Source of the DNA: Bradyrhizobium sp. PSBB068
GTDB lineage: Bacteria; Pseudomonadota; Alphaproteobacteria; Rhizobiales; Xanthobacteraceae
Assembly (NCBI GenBank): GCA_016839165.1
Contig: CP069300.1
Coordinates: 2,356,001 to 2,420,000, forward strand
Direction: 5' to 3'
Length of the DNA stretch: 64,000 nt
Shown here one piece after another: positions 43,571-52,853 of this stretch. Made by a program: the position numbers and the translations under genes. Under the pieces are notes generated by a model. The model ran no database searches, was not told the DNA's origin, and was given only the letters and a program-made list of their open reading frames with translations. The stretch's first letter is position 1. Every line of letters begins with the position of its first letter.

Positions 43571-44800
43571 ATGCCAGATACACTGATCAAGGTCGATCTC
43601 AGCAAGTCGGCCTATGAAAACGACAAGATCCACAACCGCTGGCATCCCGAGGTTCCGATCGTCGAGTGGGTCAGCCCCGGCGACGACTTCATCATCGAGA
43701 CCGTCGACTGGACCGGCGGCTTCATCAAGAACAACGACTCGGCCGACGACGTGCGCGACATCGATCTGTCGATCGTGCACTTCCTGTCCGGCCCGATCGG
43801 CGTCAAGGGCGCCGAGCCGGGTGACCTCCTGGTCGTCGATCTGCTCGACGTCGGTCCGTTGAAGGAGAGCCTGTGGGGTTTCAACGGCTTCTTCTCCAAG
43901 CAGAACGGCGGCGGCTTCCTCACCGACCATTTCCCGCTGGCGCAGAAGTCGATCTGGGACATCAAGGGCCTCTACACCTCGTCGCGCCATGTTCCCGGCG
44001 TCAACTTCGCCGGCCTGATCCATCCCGGCCTGATCGGCTGTCTGCCCGATGCCAAGATGCTGGCGGCGTGGAATGCGCGCGAAGCCGAGCTGATCGCGAC
44101 CAACCCGACCCGCGTGCCGGGCCTCGCCAATCCGCCGTTCGCGCCGACCGCGCATGCCGGCCAGGCCAAGGGCGACGTCAAGGCCAAGATCGGCCTCGAG
44201 GGTGCCCGCACCGTGCCGCCGCGCGAGCACGGCGGCAATTGCGACATCAAGGACCTGTCGCGCGGCTCGAAGATCTATTTCCCGGTCTATGTGCCGGGCG
44301 GCGGGCTCTCGATGGGCGATCTGCATTTCAGCCAGGGCGACGGCGAGATCACCTTCTGCGGCGCCATCGAGATGGCCGGCTGGCTGCACATCAAGGTCGA
44401 CCTGATCAAGGACGGCGTGTCGAAATACGGCATCAAGAATCCGGTATTCAAGCCGTCGCCGATCACGCCAAACTACAAGGACTACCTGATCTTCGAGGGC
44501 ATCTCGGTCGACGAGGCCGGCAAGCAGCATTACCTCGACGTCCACATCGCCTATCGCCAGGCCTGCCTGAACGCGATCGAATACCTGAAGAAGTTCGGTT
44601 ACTCCGGCGCCCAGGCCTATTCGATCCTCGGCACCGCGCCGTGCCAGGGCCACATCTCCGGCGTGGTCGACGTGCCCAATGCCTGCGCCACGCTATGGCT
44701 GCCGACGGAGATCTTCGACTTCGACATCATGCCGTCGTCGGCAGGACCGATCAAACACATCAAGGGCGACATCCAGATGCCGATCTCGCAAGACAAGTAA
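43571..44800 (+). CDS. fmdA: Formamidase (FmdA)
   Basis: This enzyme hydrolyses formamide, and more slowly other short amides, to the acid and ammonia. It belongs to the acetamidase/formamidase family, which is unrelated to AmiE. The 409 residues match the length of Methylophilus FmdA and carry KVDLSKSAYENDKIHNRWHP, GPIGVKGAEPGDLLVVDLL, NGGGFLTDHFP, VPPREHGGNCDIKDLSRGS and SMGDLHFSQGDGEITFCGAI. No signal peptide. It ends the transporter operon at its position of use, pointing to formamide as imported substrate. Confidence 0.94.
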   Translation: MPDTLIKVDLSKSAYENDKIHNRWHPEVPIVEWVSPGDDFIIETVDWTGGFIKNNDSADDVRDIDLSIVHFLSGPIGVKGAEPGDLLVVDLLDVGPLKESLWGFNGFFSKQNGGGFLTDHFPLAQKSIWDIKGLYTSSRHVPGVNFAGLIHPGLIGCLPDAKMLAAWNAREAELIATNPTRVPGLANPPFAPTAHAGQAKGDVKAKIGLEGARTVPPREHGGNCDIKDLSRGSKIYFPVYVPGGGLSMGDLHFSQGDGEITFCGAIEMAGWLHIKVDLIKDGVSKYGIKNPVFKPSPITPNYKDYLIFEGISVDEAGKQHYLDVHIAYRQACLNAIEYLKKFGYSGAQAYSILGTAPCQGHISGVVDVPNACATLWLPTEIFDFDIMPSSAGPIKHIKGDIQMPISQDK

Positions 44801-44888
44801 TCCCTGCGCGAAGGGTGCGGGACGGCTGCGTATAGGCCGCCCCGCATCCATCGCCGGATGTCACACGACTGCGCAAGGATTTACGGAA

Positions 44889-45242
44889 ATGCCGATCTAC
44901 GAATATCTCTGCAATGACTGCGGCCCGTTCACCGATATGCGGCCGATGGCAGAATGCGACCTGCCGCAGGACTGTCCGCAATGCGAGACGACGTCGCCGC
45001 GCGTGATCCTGACCGCACCGGCGTTCTTCTGCATGCCGTCGGACAAGCGCAAGGCATACGCCACCAACGAGCAGAGCCGGCACGCGCCGAAGACGCTCGA
45101 CCAGTACAAGGCCGCGCACGGCCCGGGCTGCGGCTGCTGCTCGTCGTCGTCCGGAAAGAAGAAGCCGGCGCGGCTGATGACCAAGACCAAGAGCGGCGCC
45201 AAGGGGTTTCCGACCGCGCGGCCCTGGATGATCAGCCACTGA
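44889..45242 (+). CDS. fmdB: FmdB family zinc-ribbon protein
   Basis: This small protein is proposed to regulate formamidase in Methylophilus, where fmdB lies beside fmdA. The 117 residues start with the family text MPIYEYLCNDCGPFTDM; the zinc ligands are Cys8, Cys11, Cys29 and Cys32. A second Cys cluster (GPGCGCCSSSSGKKK) lies near residue 80, and the tail is basic. It is 88 bp downstream of fmdA on the same strand and is convergent with the next ABC operon. Confidence 0.88.
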   Translation: MPIYEYLCNDCGPFTDMRPMAECDLPQDCPQCETTSPRVILTAPAFFCMPSDKRKAYATNEQSRHAPKTLDQYKAAHGPGCGCCSSSSGKKKPARLMTKTKSGAKGFPTARPWMISH

Positions 45243-45245
45243 TCA

Positions 45246-46031
45246 TCAGGCCTGTTCGGCGACCTTCAGGGCCTCGGTGCGGATCTCCTCGACCAGCCGC
45301 TCCTTCAAGGCGACGAATTCGGGTGTGGTCTTGATCTTGTAGGAGCGGGGATGCGGCAGGTCGACCGCGATCTCCGCCTTGATGCGGCCGGGACGGGCGC
45401 TCATCACGATCACGCGGCTGCCGAGGAAGATCGCTTCCTCGATGTCGTGGGTGACGAACAGCACCGTCTTCTGGGCGCGCTCCCAGATCCCGAGCAGCAT
45501 TTCCTGCATCAAGGCGCGGGTCTGGTTGTCGAGCGCGCCGAACGGCTCGTCGAGCAGCAGGATTTTTGGGTCGTTGGCGAGCGCGCGGGCGATCGCCGTG
45601 CGCTGCTGCATGCCGCCGGACAACTGCTTGGGCCAGTGGTTCTCGAAGCCCGACAGTCCGACCCGGCGGATGAAGGCGTCGGCGATCTCATGCCGCTCGG
45701 CTTGCGATGCGCCGCGCTCGCGCAGCCCGAAGGCGATGTTCTCCCGCACGGTCAGCCAGGGAAACAGCGTGTAGGACTGAAACACCATGCCGCGATCGGC
45801 GCCGGGGCCGGTGACCTCGCGGCCGTCGAGCGTGACGCGGCCGCTGGTCGGCCGGTCAAGCCCGGCGATGATCCGGAGCAGCGTGGACTTGCCGCAGCCG
45901 GACGGGCCGAGGATGGTGACGAAGTCATTGTCGACGACATCGAGCGTGGTCGGCTCCAGCGCCCGAGTCGGCGCATTGCCGCCGCGCGCGGGGAAGGTGC
46001 GCGAGACCTGATCGATCCGAAGCAGGGTCAT
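45246..46031 (-). CDS. Taurine/nitrate/sulfonate-type ABC transporter ATPase
   Basis: This cytoplasmic ATPase of the SsuB/TauB/NrtD group has 261 residues from ATG 46031, whose ATGA overlaps the permease stop; an in-frame ATG 12 bases upstream is possible. Walker A GPSGCGKST, QLSGGMQQRTAIARALA, LLLDEPFGALDNQTR and the switch FVTHDIEEAIFLGSRV are clear. It is the last gene of a leftward three-gene importer. Confidence 0.9.
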   Translation of the reverse strand: MTLLRIDQVSRTFPARGGNAPTRALEPTTLDVVDNDFVTILGPSGCGKSTLLRIIAGLDRPTSGRVTLDGREVTGPGADRGMVFQSYTLFPWLTVRENIAFGLRERGASQAERHEIADAFIRRVGLSGFENHWPKQLSGGMQQRTAIARALANDPKILLLDEPFGALDNQTRALMQEMLLGIWERAQKTVLFVTHDIEEAIFLGSRVIVMSARPGRIKAEIAVDLPHPRSYKIKTTPEFVALKERLVEEIRTEALKVAEQA

Positions 46032-46801
46032 GCGAGCTTCCACGGGAACAGCCAGGCGTTGAACGCCTTGAACAGGAAATCGGAGATCAGGCCGATCAGC
46101 CCGATCACGATGATGCCGAAGATGATCTGGCCGGTGTTGAGCAGCGCCTGGCTGTCGGTGATCATGTGCCCGATGCCGGACGACGAGCCGATCAGCTCGG
46201 CGACGATGACGTAGGTCCAGGCCCAGCCCAGCACCAGGCGCAGGATTTCGGCGATCTCCGGTGCGGCTGATGGCAGCAGCACGCGGCGGATGATGCCGCT
46301 GTCGCGCGCGCCGAGCGTGTAGGCGGCTTCGACCAGATCACGCCGCGTGGCGCCGACGGTGACGGCCACCATCAGGATGATCTGGAACACGGCGCCGATG
46401 AAGATCACCAGCAGCTTTTGCAATTCGCCGATGCCCGCCCACAGGATCAGCAGCGGGATGAAGGCCGACGCGGGCAGATAGCGCGCAAAGGACACGAACG
46501 GTTCGAGGAACGCCTCGACCGGCTTGTAGGCACCCATCAGCACGCCGAGCGGCACCGCGATCACGGCGGCAAGCGCGAAGCCGCCGATGACGCGCCAGAT
46601 CGTCATGCCGATGTCGAACAGGAAGCCCTGTTTGGCAAGCAGCTCATAGCCTTCCTGCACCATGGTCAGCGGGTTGGCGAGGAAGGTCTTGGACACATGG
46701 CCGCCGAACGTCGCCCAGGACCACAGGGCGACGAACAGCACGAAGAACGCGAGGCCGTAGGCCACGCGCTGCCTCGATGTGGTCGGTTCGAGAGGACGCA
46801 T
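46028..46801 (-). CDS. Taurine/nitrate/sulfonate-type ABC transporter permease
   Basis: This inner-membrane permease of the SsuC/TauC family has 257 residues and about six hydrophobic segments. The cytoplasmic coupling loop is VEAAYTLGARDSGIIRRVLLPSAAPE, given here for position at about 160-185, and LGWAWTYVIVAELIG is typical. The ATG overlaps the binding-protein stop by one base. It works with the genes on either side. Confidence 0.9.
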   Translation of the reverse strand: MRPLEPTTSRQRVAYGLAFFVLFVALWSWATFGGHVSKTFLANPLTMVQEGYELLAKQGFLFDIGMTIWRVIGGFALAAVIAVPLGVLMGAYKPVEAFLEPFVSFARYLPASAFIPLLILWAGIGELQKLLVIFIGAVFQIILMVAVTVGATRRDLVEAAYTLGARDSGIIRRVLLPSAAPEIAEILRLVLGWAWTYVIVAELIGSSSGIGHMITDSQALLNTGQIIFGIIVIGLIGLISDFLFKAFNAWLFPWKLA

Positions 46802-47745
46802 CACTTGATGAAGCTGGCGTCGTAGATGTCTTCGACCTTCGGCGCGGCCTTGATGATGCCGACCTCGAGCAGGAGCTCGGCGGCGTCCTTGTTGAAGGAG
46901 AGGAAGTCGCCGGCGAAGAACTTCTGGTTGGCGGCCTTGTCCTGCCAGCGCAGGTACTTGGCCGAATTGCCGAACTGCTCGCCGGTCTGCTTCACGTCCG
47001 CGCCCATGATCTCGTAGGCCTTGGCCTGGTCCTTGGCGATCATGTCGAGCGCCTCGAAATAGCTGTTGGCCAGCGCCTGCGCCGCCTTCGGATTGTCGGT
47101 CAGGAATTTCGGGGTGCAGCCGAATGTGTCCATCACGATCGGGTAGTCGAGCGTCGTGGCGATGATCTTGCCCTTGTCGGGCGCGGCGCGCACCGTCGAC
47201 AGATAGGGCTCGTAGGTCATCGCAGCGTCGTTCTGGCCGGAGACGAAGGCCTGCGCCGCGGCGGCGGGCTCAAGGTTGACCACGGTGACGTCCTTCACCG
47301 AGAGACCGTTCCTCTTCAGCATCCAGGCCAGCGCGAAATAGGGCGAGGTGCCCGGCGCCGATGCCGCGACCGTCTTGCCCTTGAGGTCCTTGATCGCCGC
47401 GACGTCGTTGCGCACGGCCATGCCGTCGGCGCCATAGCTCTTGTCGAGCTGGAAGATCTGCTTGGTCGCGACGCCATTGGCGTTCCAGGAGATCCAGGTT
47501 TCGACCGTCGTCGCGGCGCACTGAATGTCGCCCGAAGCGATCGCGAGATGACGGTCCTTCTGCGGGATCTTCTTCAAGGTGACGTCGAGGCCGTTCTTCT
47601 TGAAGATGCCGGCCTCCTTGGCGAGCGTCAGCGGCGCGAAGCCGGTCCATCCGGAGATGCCGACGCCGACCTTGATGTCATCCGCGAACGCTGCCGTGGA
47701 CGCGAGCAACGCGACCATTGCGGGCAATAGCTTGAAGGAACGCAT
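46801..47745 (-). CDS. NMT1/THI5-type ABC transporter substrate-binding protein
   Basis: This periplasmic binding protein of the SsuA/TauA/THI5 superfamily has 314 residues with a signal peptide ending near TAAFA (residue 21). Segments include VGVGISGWTGFAPLTLAKEA, GDIQCAATTVETWISW and KTVAASAPGTSPYFALAWML. The ligand is not evident: taurine, other sulfonates, nitrate, pyrimidine precursors and aromatic acids are all bound by this group. The gene lies 135 bp downstream of hutC on the same strand, so a role in uptake of histidine, urocanate or another N-source is possible. Confidence 0.87.
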   Translation of the reverse strand: MRSFKLLPAMVALLASTAAFADDIKVGVGISGWTGFAPLTLAKEAGIFKKNGLDVTLKKIPQKDRHLAIASGDIQCAATTVETWISWNANGVATKQIFQLDKSYGADGMAVRNDVAAIKDLKGKTVAASAPGTSPYFALAWMLKRNGLSVKDVTVVNLEPAAAAQAFVSGQNDAAMTYEPYLSTVRAAPDKGKIIATTLDYPIVMDTFGCTPKFLTDNPKAAQALANSYFEALDMIAKDQAKAYEIMGADVKQTGEQFGNSAKYLRWQDKAANQKFFAGDFLSFNKDAAELLLEVGIIKAAPKVEDIYDASFIK

Positions 47746-47880
47746 GAGTGTTGACCCCTTGAACGATGGATTGAACCCTGTTGATTGCTCTTACGTCAGT
47801 CGCGGCGGATTGCCGCATCAGGAACGTCGGTGGTTGGTGGCCTATGATGCATTGCATGAATTATGCCGCGCAAGACGTCG

Positions 47881-48624
47881 TCAGCCTCCCTTGAAACGCG
47901 CGACCAGGCGGTGCGTCTCGCCGGGATAATGCAGCCGCACCGCCGTCACCGTGCGTGCGCTGCGCCAGGTGTAGCGGTCGATCACGAGGCAGGGCGCGCC
48001 GACCGCGATGGCGAGGGCCTTTGCCGTGCGGTCGTCGGCAACCACTGCGCTGATCGTATGTTCTGCCTCGGTCCACGGCACGTGGTGCAGCAGCCATGAT
48101 CCCGGCGGCTCGCGCGCAAAATCCGCGTTGGCAGCTTCGGGAACCGTGGAGAGATCGATCAGCCTGTCCTCGACGGCGAACGGCACATCGTCGGCGCTGT
48201 GCCGGCAGGCGATCGCGATCACCTTGCCGGCGGTGCCGACGCCGAGCCGGGCGCGATCGGCCGATGTCGCGGTGCGCCGCCGGCAATCGATCAGCTGATA
48301 GCCGTAAGCGCGGCCGAGCGCGGTGATCTCGGCTCTGATGTCGGCGATCTTGAGCACTGCGGACATATGCTGCGGACGGCGCACGAATGAGCCGGCGCGC
48401 CGCCGCCGCTCGATCAGGTCGGCCTGCGCCAGTTCCGACAGCGCCTTGTTCACGGTCATGCGCGAGCAGCGGTAGCGCGCCATCAACTGGTGCTCGAACG
48501 GAATGCGGTGACCGGGCGGCCACTCGCCGGTCAGGATCCGTGTCTCGATGTCGAGCCGGATTCGCTTGTAGAGTGTCGGCTTGCCGGCTGCATTGGGTTT
48601 GGCCCGATCGGAAGCGAGGCTCAT
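47881..48624 (-). CDS. hutC: HutC, GntR-family repressor of histidine utilisation
   Basis: This repressor of hut genes is induced by urocanate. Its 247 residues have an N-terminal GntR winged helix (IRLDIETRILTGEWPPGHRI, YRCSRMTVNKALSELAQADL) and a C-terminal UTRA effector domain (LLHHVPWTEAEHTISAV, YTWRSARTVTAVRLHYPGE). The family text fits HutC. The ATG overlaps the hutF stop by 4 bp. It should bind the palindrome at 50014-50033. Confidence 0.93.
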   Translation of the reverse strand: MSLASDRAKPNAAGKPTLYKRIRLDIETRILTGEWPPGHRIPFEHQLMARYRCSRMTVNKALSELAQADLIERRRRAGSFVRRPQHMSAVLKIADIRAEITALGRAYGYQLIDCRRRTATSADRARLGVGTAGKVIAIACRHSADDVPFAVEDRLIDLSTVPEAANADFAREPPGSWLLHHVPWTEAEHTISAVVADDRTAKALAIAVGAPCLVIDRYTWRSARTVTAVRLHYPGETHRLVARFKGG

Positions 48625-49979
48625 GCGACGAGCCTCCGGACGCTGGCGTTGAACCGCTCGCGCGCACTGTCGCGCAGCCGGTGCCGTCCGCCCGCGACCA
48701 GTTTGTCGCCGCCGGCCCAGACGCAGTCGATCGCGTCGCTGCCGGCCGCAAACAGCCAGCCGTCTAGCACTGCATCGCCCGACCGTCCCGCCAGCGACGG
48801 ATGCGTGGTGTCGAGGCTGACGATGTCGGCGCGGGCGCCGGGTACAAGTCCTGACTTGGCCTGTGCGAGCGCCTGCGCGCCGCCCGCGAGCGCGTGATCG
48901 AACAGCGCACGGCCGGTGGACGCGCCGGGACGCCCCGAGAGCACGTTGCGCTCGCGGTGTTTCAGCCGCTGGCCGTATTCGAGCTGCCGCAGTTCGTCGG
49001 CGACCCCGACCAGCACGTTGGAATCGGTCCCGACGCCGAACCGGCCGCCCGCGGCGAGGAACTCACGCGCCGAGAAGATGCCGTCGCCGAGGCTTGCTTC
49101 GGTGATGGGGCAGAGGCCGGCAACAGCGCCACTGCCGGCGAGCGCCGTGACTTCCTGCTCCGTCATATGGGTTGCATGAATCAGGCACCAGCGCTGGTCG
49201 ACGGGCGCGTGTTCGAGCAGCCACTCGACCGGCCGCTGTCCCGACCAAGCGAGGCAATCCCCCACCTCGCGCACCTGTTCGGCAGCGTGGATGTGGATGG
49301 GGTCCGCTCCGGCAAGCGGAATGATCGCCGCGAGTTCATCCGGCGCCACGGCACGCAGGCTGTGCGGGGCGATGCCGATATTGGCGCCGGGCAATTTTCG
49401 GATCGCATCGCGCGAAGCCGCCATCAGCGTCGTGAACTGATCGACCGAGCAGATGAAGCGGCGTTGCCCGGCATGCGGTGCTGCGCCGCCGAAAGTGCCA
49501 TGGGCATAGAAGCTCGGCAGCAGCGTGAGCCCGATGCCGGAGGCGTCGGACGCCTCCGCGATGCGCACCGCCATCTCGGCCGGATTGGCGTAAGGCGAGC
49601 CGTCCCGATCATGGTGAAGATAGTGAAACTCGCCGACGCGGGTGAAGCCCCGCTCGAGCATCTCGACATAGAGTAGCGTCGCAACGGCCGTGACGTCGTC
49701 CGGCGTCATCGTCAGCGCGAAGCGATACATCGTCTCGCGCCAGGTCCAGAACGTATCCGTCGTATCGCCGCGCAGTTCGGCAAGGCCGGCCATGCCGCGC
49801 TGAAAGGCGTGGCTGTGCAGGCTCGCCAATCCCGGAACCGCCAATTGGTGACGTTCGTCGGCGTCCGTGGATGCGACGCCGGCCGTCACCGAGGCAATGA
49901 TGCCGTCGGTGAACTCGACCCGCACGTCATTGGCCCAGCCCGAGGGCAGCAGCGCGAATGCGAAATGCAGTCGTGTCAT
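48621..49979 (-). CDS. hutF: HutF, formimidoylglutamate deiminase
   Basis: HutF is a zinc-dependent amidohydrolase that turns N-formimino-L-glutamate into N-formyl-L-glutamate plus ammonia. The 452 residues have the metal site HSHAFQRGMAGLAE, HIHAAEQVREV, LIHATHMTEQE and GVGTDSNVLVG. The presence of HutF means the five-step histidine route, which also needs HutG to release formate; hutG is not in the window. It is divergent from hutI across 85 bp containing the operator. Confidence 0.94.
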   Translation of the reverse strand: MTRLHFAFALLPSGWANDVRVEFTDGIIASVTAGVASTDADERHQLAVPGLASLHSHAFQRGMAGLAELRGDTTDTFWTWRETMYRFALTMTPDDVTAVATLLYVEMLERGFTRVGEFHYLHHDRDGSPYANPAEMAVRIAEASDASGIGLTLLPSFYAHGTFGGAAPHAGQRRFICSVDQFTTLMAASRDAIRKLPGANIGIAPHSLRAVAPDELAAIIPLAGADPIHIHAAEQVREVGDCLAWSGQRPVEWLLEHAPVDQRWCLIHATHMTEQEVTALAGSGAVAGLCPITEASLGDGIFSAREFLAAGGRFGVGTDSNVLVGVADELRQLEYGQRLKHRERNVLSGRPGASTGRALFDHALAGGAQALAQAKSGLVPGARADIVSLDTTHPSLAGRSGDAVLDGWLFAAGSDAIDCVWAGGDKLVAGGRHRLRDSARERFNASVRRLVA

Positions 49980-50013
49980 TTTTCCATGCCGGCTGGACAG
50001 AACCGGGACACGA

Positions 50014-50033
50014 TTATATGTCTAGACATATAA
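50014..50033. promoter_or_regulatory. HutC operator (perfect 20-bp palindrome)
   Basis: TTATATGTCTAGACATATAA is a perfect palindrome between the divergent hutF-hutC and hutI-hutH-hutU units. Its TGT...ACA form fits GntR/HutC-type sites. One bound dimer could silence both directions. No other palindrome in the gap compares with it. Confidence 0.85.
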
Positions 50034-50064
50034 GTCAAGCATCCCAGCTCGAGGGGACGATCGC

Positions 50065-51279
50065 ATGGCAGAGCGCTTCGACCGCATCTGGTACAACGCC
50101 CGGCTCGCCACGATGCGCGGTGACCGCGCCGATCTCGGCGAGATCGAGCGCGGATTGATCGCAGCGCGCGACGGCCGCATCGTCTACGCGGATGCGCAAT
50201 CGAATTTTCCTGTGGACGCGGACGCCGTCGAGCGGATCGATTGCGGCGGCCGCTGGATCACGCCCGGGCTGGTCGATTGCCACACCCATCTCGTTTTTGG
50301 CGGCAATCGCGCGCATGAGTTCGAGCTTCGCCTGAAGGGCGCGAGCTATGAGGAGATCGCGCGCGCCGGCGGCGGCATCGTCTCGACAGTGGCGGCAACA
50401 CGCAAGGCGACCGAAGCTGAGCTCGTTGCCGGCGCGCTGCCCCGGCTCGACGCGTTGATCGGCGAGGGCGCAACGACCGTCGAGATCAAGTCCGGCTATG
50501 GTCTCGATGCCGAGACCGAGATGCACCAGCTGGCGGCCGCGCGCAAGCTCGGCCAGTTGCGAAAGGTTGCGATACGTACCTCTTTCCTCGGTGCGCATGC
50601 GTTGCCGCCGGAAGCCGATGGTGACAAGGACCGCTACATCGATCTGGTCTGCAACGCGATGCTGCCGGCCGTGGCCAAGGCCGGCCTTGCCGATGCCGTC
50701 GACGCGTTCATGGAGGGCATCGCATTTTCCGGAGAGCAGACGGCCCGCGTGTTCGCGGCAGCGCGCACGCTGGGACTGCCGGTGAAGCTGCATGCGGATC
50801 AGTTGTCGAATCTCGGCGGCGCGGCGCTCGCCGCGAAATTCTCGGCGCTGTCGGCCGATCATCTGGAGCATACCGACGAGGCCGGCGCCGCTGCGATGGC
50901 GAAGGCGGGAACGGTGGCCGTGTTGCTGCCCGGCGCGTTCTATTTCATTCGCGAGACGCAGAAGCCGCCGGTCGAGCTGTTCCGCAAACACGGCGTGCCG
51001 ATGGCGCTGGCAACCGACTGCAATCCCGGCAGCTCGCCGCTGACCTCGCTGCTGCTTGCGATGAACATGGGCGCGACACTGTTCCGGATGACCGTCGTCG
51101 AATGTCTCGCCGCGGTAACGCGCGAAGGGGCACGCGCGCTCGGCATGCTTAGCGAGACCGGTACGCTCGAGGCCGGCAAATGGTGCGATCTGGCGATCTG
51201 GGACATCGAACGCCCCGCCGAACTGGTCTACCGGATCGGCTTCAATCCGCTGCACCGCCGGGTGTGGAGGGGGCAATGA
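50065..51279 (+). CDS. hutI: HutI, imidazolonepropionase
   Basis: HutI is a metal-dependent amidohydrolase that opens imidazolone-5-propionate to formiminoglutamate. The 404 residues carry the metal motif [20 protein letters not shown], the [16 protein letters not shown] segment, [15 protein letters not shown] and [21 protein letters not shown] lies ahead of ATG 50065. It is first of the rightward hutIHU operon, and hutH overlaps its stop by 4 bp. Confidence 0.96.
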   Translation: MAERFDRIWYNARLATMRGDRADLGEIERGLIAARDGRIVYADAQSNFPVDADAVERIDCGGRWITPGLVDCHTHLVFGGNRAHEFELRLKGASYEEIARAGGGIVSTVAATRKATEAELVAGALPRLDALIGEGATTVEIKSGYGLDAETEMHQLAAARKLGQLRKVAIRTSFLGAHALPPEADGDKDRYIDLVCNAMLPAVAKAGLADAVDAFMEGIAFSGEQTARVFAAARTLGLPVKLHADQLSNLGGAALAAKFSALSADHLEHTDEAGAAAMAKAGTVAVLLPGAFYFIRETQKPPVELFRKHGVPMALATDCNPGSSPLTSLLLAMNMGATLFRMTVVECLAAVTREGARALGMLSETGTLEAGKWCDLAIWDIERPAELVYRIGFNPLHRRVWRGQ

Positions 51280-52835
51280 GCAATCCCCACGCGCCTGAAG
51301 TCGTGACGCCCGGGACGGTCGGCCTTGATGCGCTCGCGCGCGTGCTCGCGGGGGCGAGCGTCGAGCTCGATGCATCGTTCTGGCCGCGGGTCGAGGCCGC
51401 GGCTGAAATCGTAGCGAAGGCGGCGCAGACCGACGTTCCCGCCTACGGCATCAATACCGGATTCGGGAAGCTGGCATCGACGCGCATCGCGCCCGACCAG
51501 ACCGCGCTGCTTCAACGCAACCTCATCCTGTCCCATTGCTGCGGCGTCGGCCCGGCCACGCCCGAGCCGATCGTGCGCCTGATGATGGCCTTGAAGGTCA
51601 TCTCGCTCGGCCGCGGCGCCTCCGGCGTACGGCGCGAAATCATCGAGCAGTTGCAGGGCATGCTGGCACGCGGCGTCACGCCGCTGGTCCCTCAGCAGGG
51701 TTCGGTCGGCGCCTCCGGCGATCTCGCGCCGCTCGCCCACATGACGGCTGTCATGATCGGGGAGGGGCAGGCGATCCGCGACGGCAAGATCGTGCCGGGT
51801 CACGAAGCGCTGGCCGCCGCCGGGCTCGTGCCATTGACGCTCAGCCCCAAGGAAGGGCTCGCACTGATCAACGGCACGCAGTTTTCGACCGCCTACGCGA
51901 TCTCCGGCCTGCTGCGCGCGCATCGCCTGGCGTGCGCCGCGCTGGTGACCGGCGCGCTGTCGGTCGACGCGGCGATGGCTTCCACGGTGCCGTTTCGTCC
52001 TGAAATTCAATCGTTGCGGGGCCATGCCGGCCAGATCGCCGCGGCTGCGACTCTGACCGCGCTACTCGACGGCAGCGACATCAGGCAGTCGCATCTCGAC
52101 GGCGACGAGCGCGTGCAGGATCCATATTGCCTGCGCTGCCAGCCGCAGGTCGCGGGCGCCGTGCTCGATCTGCTCGCGCAGGCCGCGCGCGGGCTGACCA
52201 TCGAAGCCAATGCCGTCACCGACAATCCGCTGGTGCTGGTCGAGACCAATGAGATCGTGTCCGGCGGCAATTTTCACGCCGAACCGGTGGCATTCGCTGC
52301 CGACCAGATCGCGCTGGGGCTCTCGGAGATCGGCGCGACCAGCGAGCGGCGGATCGCGACCCTGGTCGATCCCGCTCTGAACTTCGGCCTGCCGCCGTTC
52401 CTGACACCGGAGCCCGGCATCAACTCAGGCTTCATGATCGCCGAGGTGACGGCGGCGGCGCTGTACGCCGAGAACAAGCAGCGCGCGATGCCGTGCTCGA
52501 TCGATTCCACGCCGACGAGCGCCAACCAGGAGGATCACGTGTCGATGGCGGCGCATGCCGCGCGCCGGGTGTCCGACATGGCCGACAACCTCGCTTCCAT
52601 CCTTGGCATCGAGCTCTTGGTCGCGGCGCAGGGCATCACGCTGCGCGCGCCGCACTCAACGAGTGCACCGCTCGCTGCGGTGATTGCCGCCTTGCGTGCG
52701 CATGTACCGGCGCTCGCCGCCGACCGCTACATGGCCGACGATCTGGCGCGCGCAGCGCGGCTGATCGAGGCCGACGCGTTGCCTGCCGCCGCGATCGCGG
52801 TCCTTCCGACAAATCCGTTTCCAAAACTTGCTTAG
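51276..52835 (+). CDS. hutH: HutH, histidine ammonia-lyase
   Basis: HutH converts L-histidine to urocanate and ammonia. The 519 residues include the Ala146-Ser147-Gly148 triad ([16 protein letters not shown]) that forms the MIO electrophile, plus [10 protein letters not shown] and the [18 protein letters not shown] segment. It is slightly longer at the N-terminus than the roughly 510-residue norm. ATGA overlap with hutI; hutU follows after 18 bp. Confidence 0.96.
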   Translation: MSNPHAPEVVTPGTVGLDALARVLAGASVELDASFWPRVEAAAEIVAKAAQTDVPAYGINTGFGKLASTRIAPDQTALLQRNLILSHCCGVGPATPEPIVRLMMALKVISLGRGASGVRREIIEQLQGMLARGVTPLVPQQGSVGASGDLAPLAHMTAVMIGEGQAIRDGKIVPGHEALAAAGLVPLTLSPKEGLALINGTQFSTAYAISGLLRAHRLACAALVTGALSVDAAMASTVPFRPEIQSLRGHAGQIAAAATLTALLDGSDIRQSHLDGDERVQDPYCLRCQPQVAGAVLDLLAQAARGLTIEANAVTDNPLVLVETNEIVSGGNFHAEPVAFAADQIALGLSEIGATSERRIATLVDPALNFGLPPFLTPEPGINSGFMIAEVTAAALYAENKQRAMPCSIDSTPTSANQEDHVSMAAHAARRVSDMADNLASILGIELLVAAQGITLRAPHSTSAPLAAVIAALRAHVPALAADRYMADDLARAARLIEADALPAAAIAVLPTNPFPKLA

Positions 52836-52853
52836 CCGACAAGGGCATCCGTC

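Noticed and set aside
45246..47745. Calling the importer HutXWV because it lies beside hut genes
   Set aside because: The three proteins belong to the taurine/nitrate/sulfonate group, not to the glycine-betaine-type HutXWV family.
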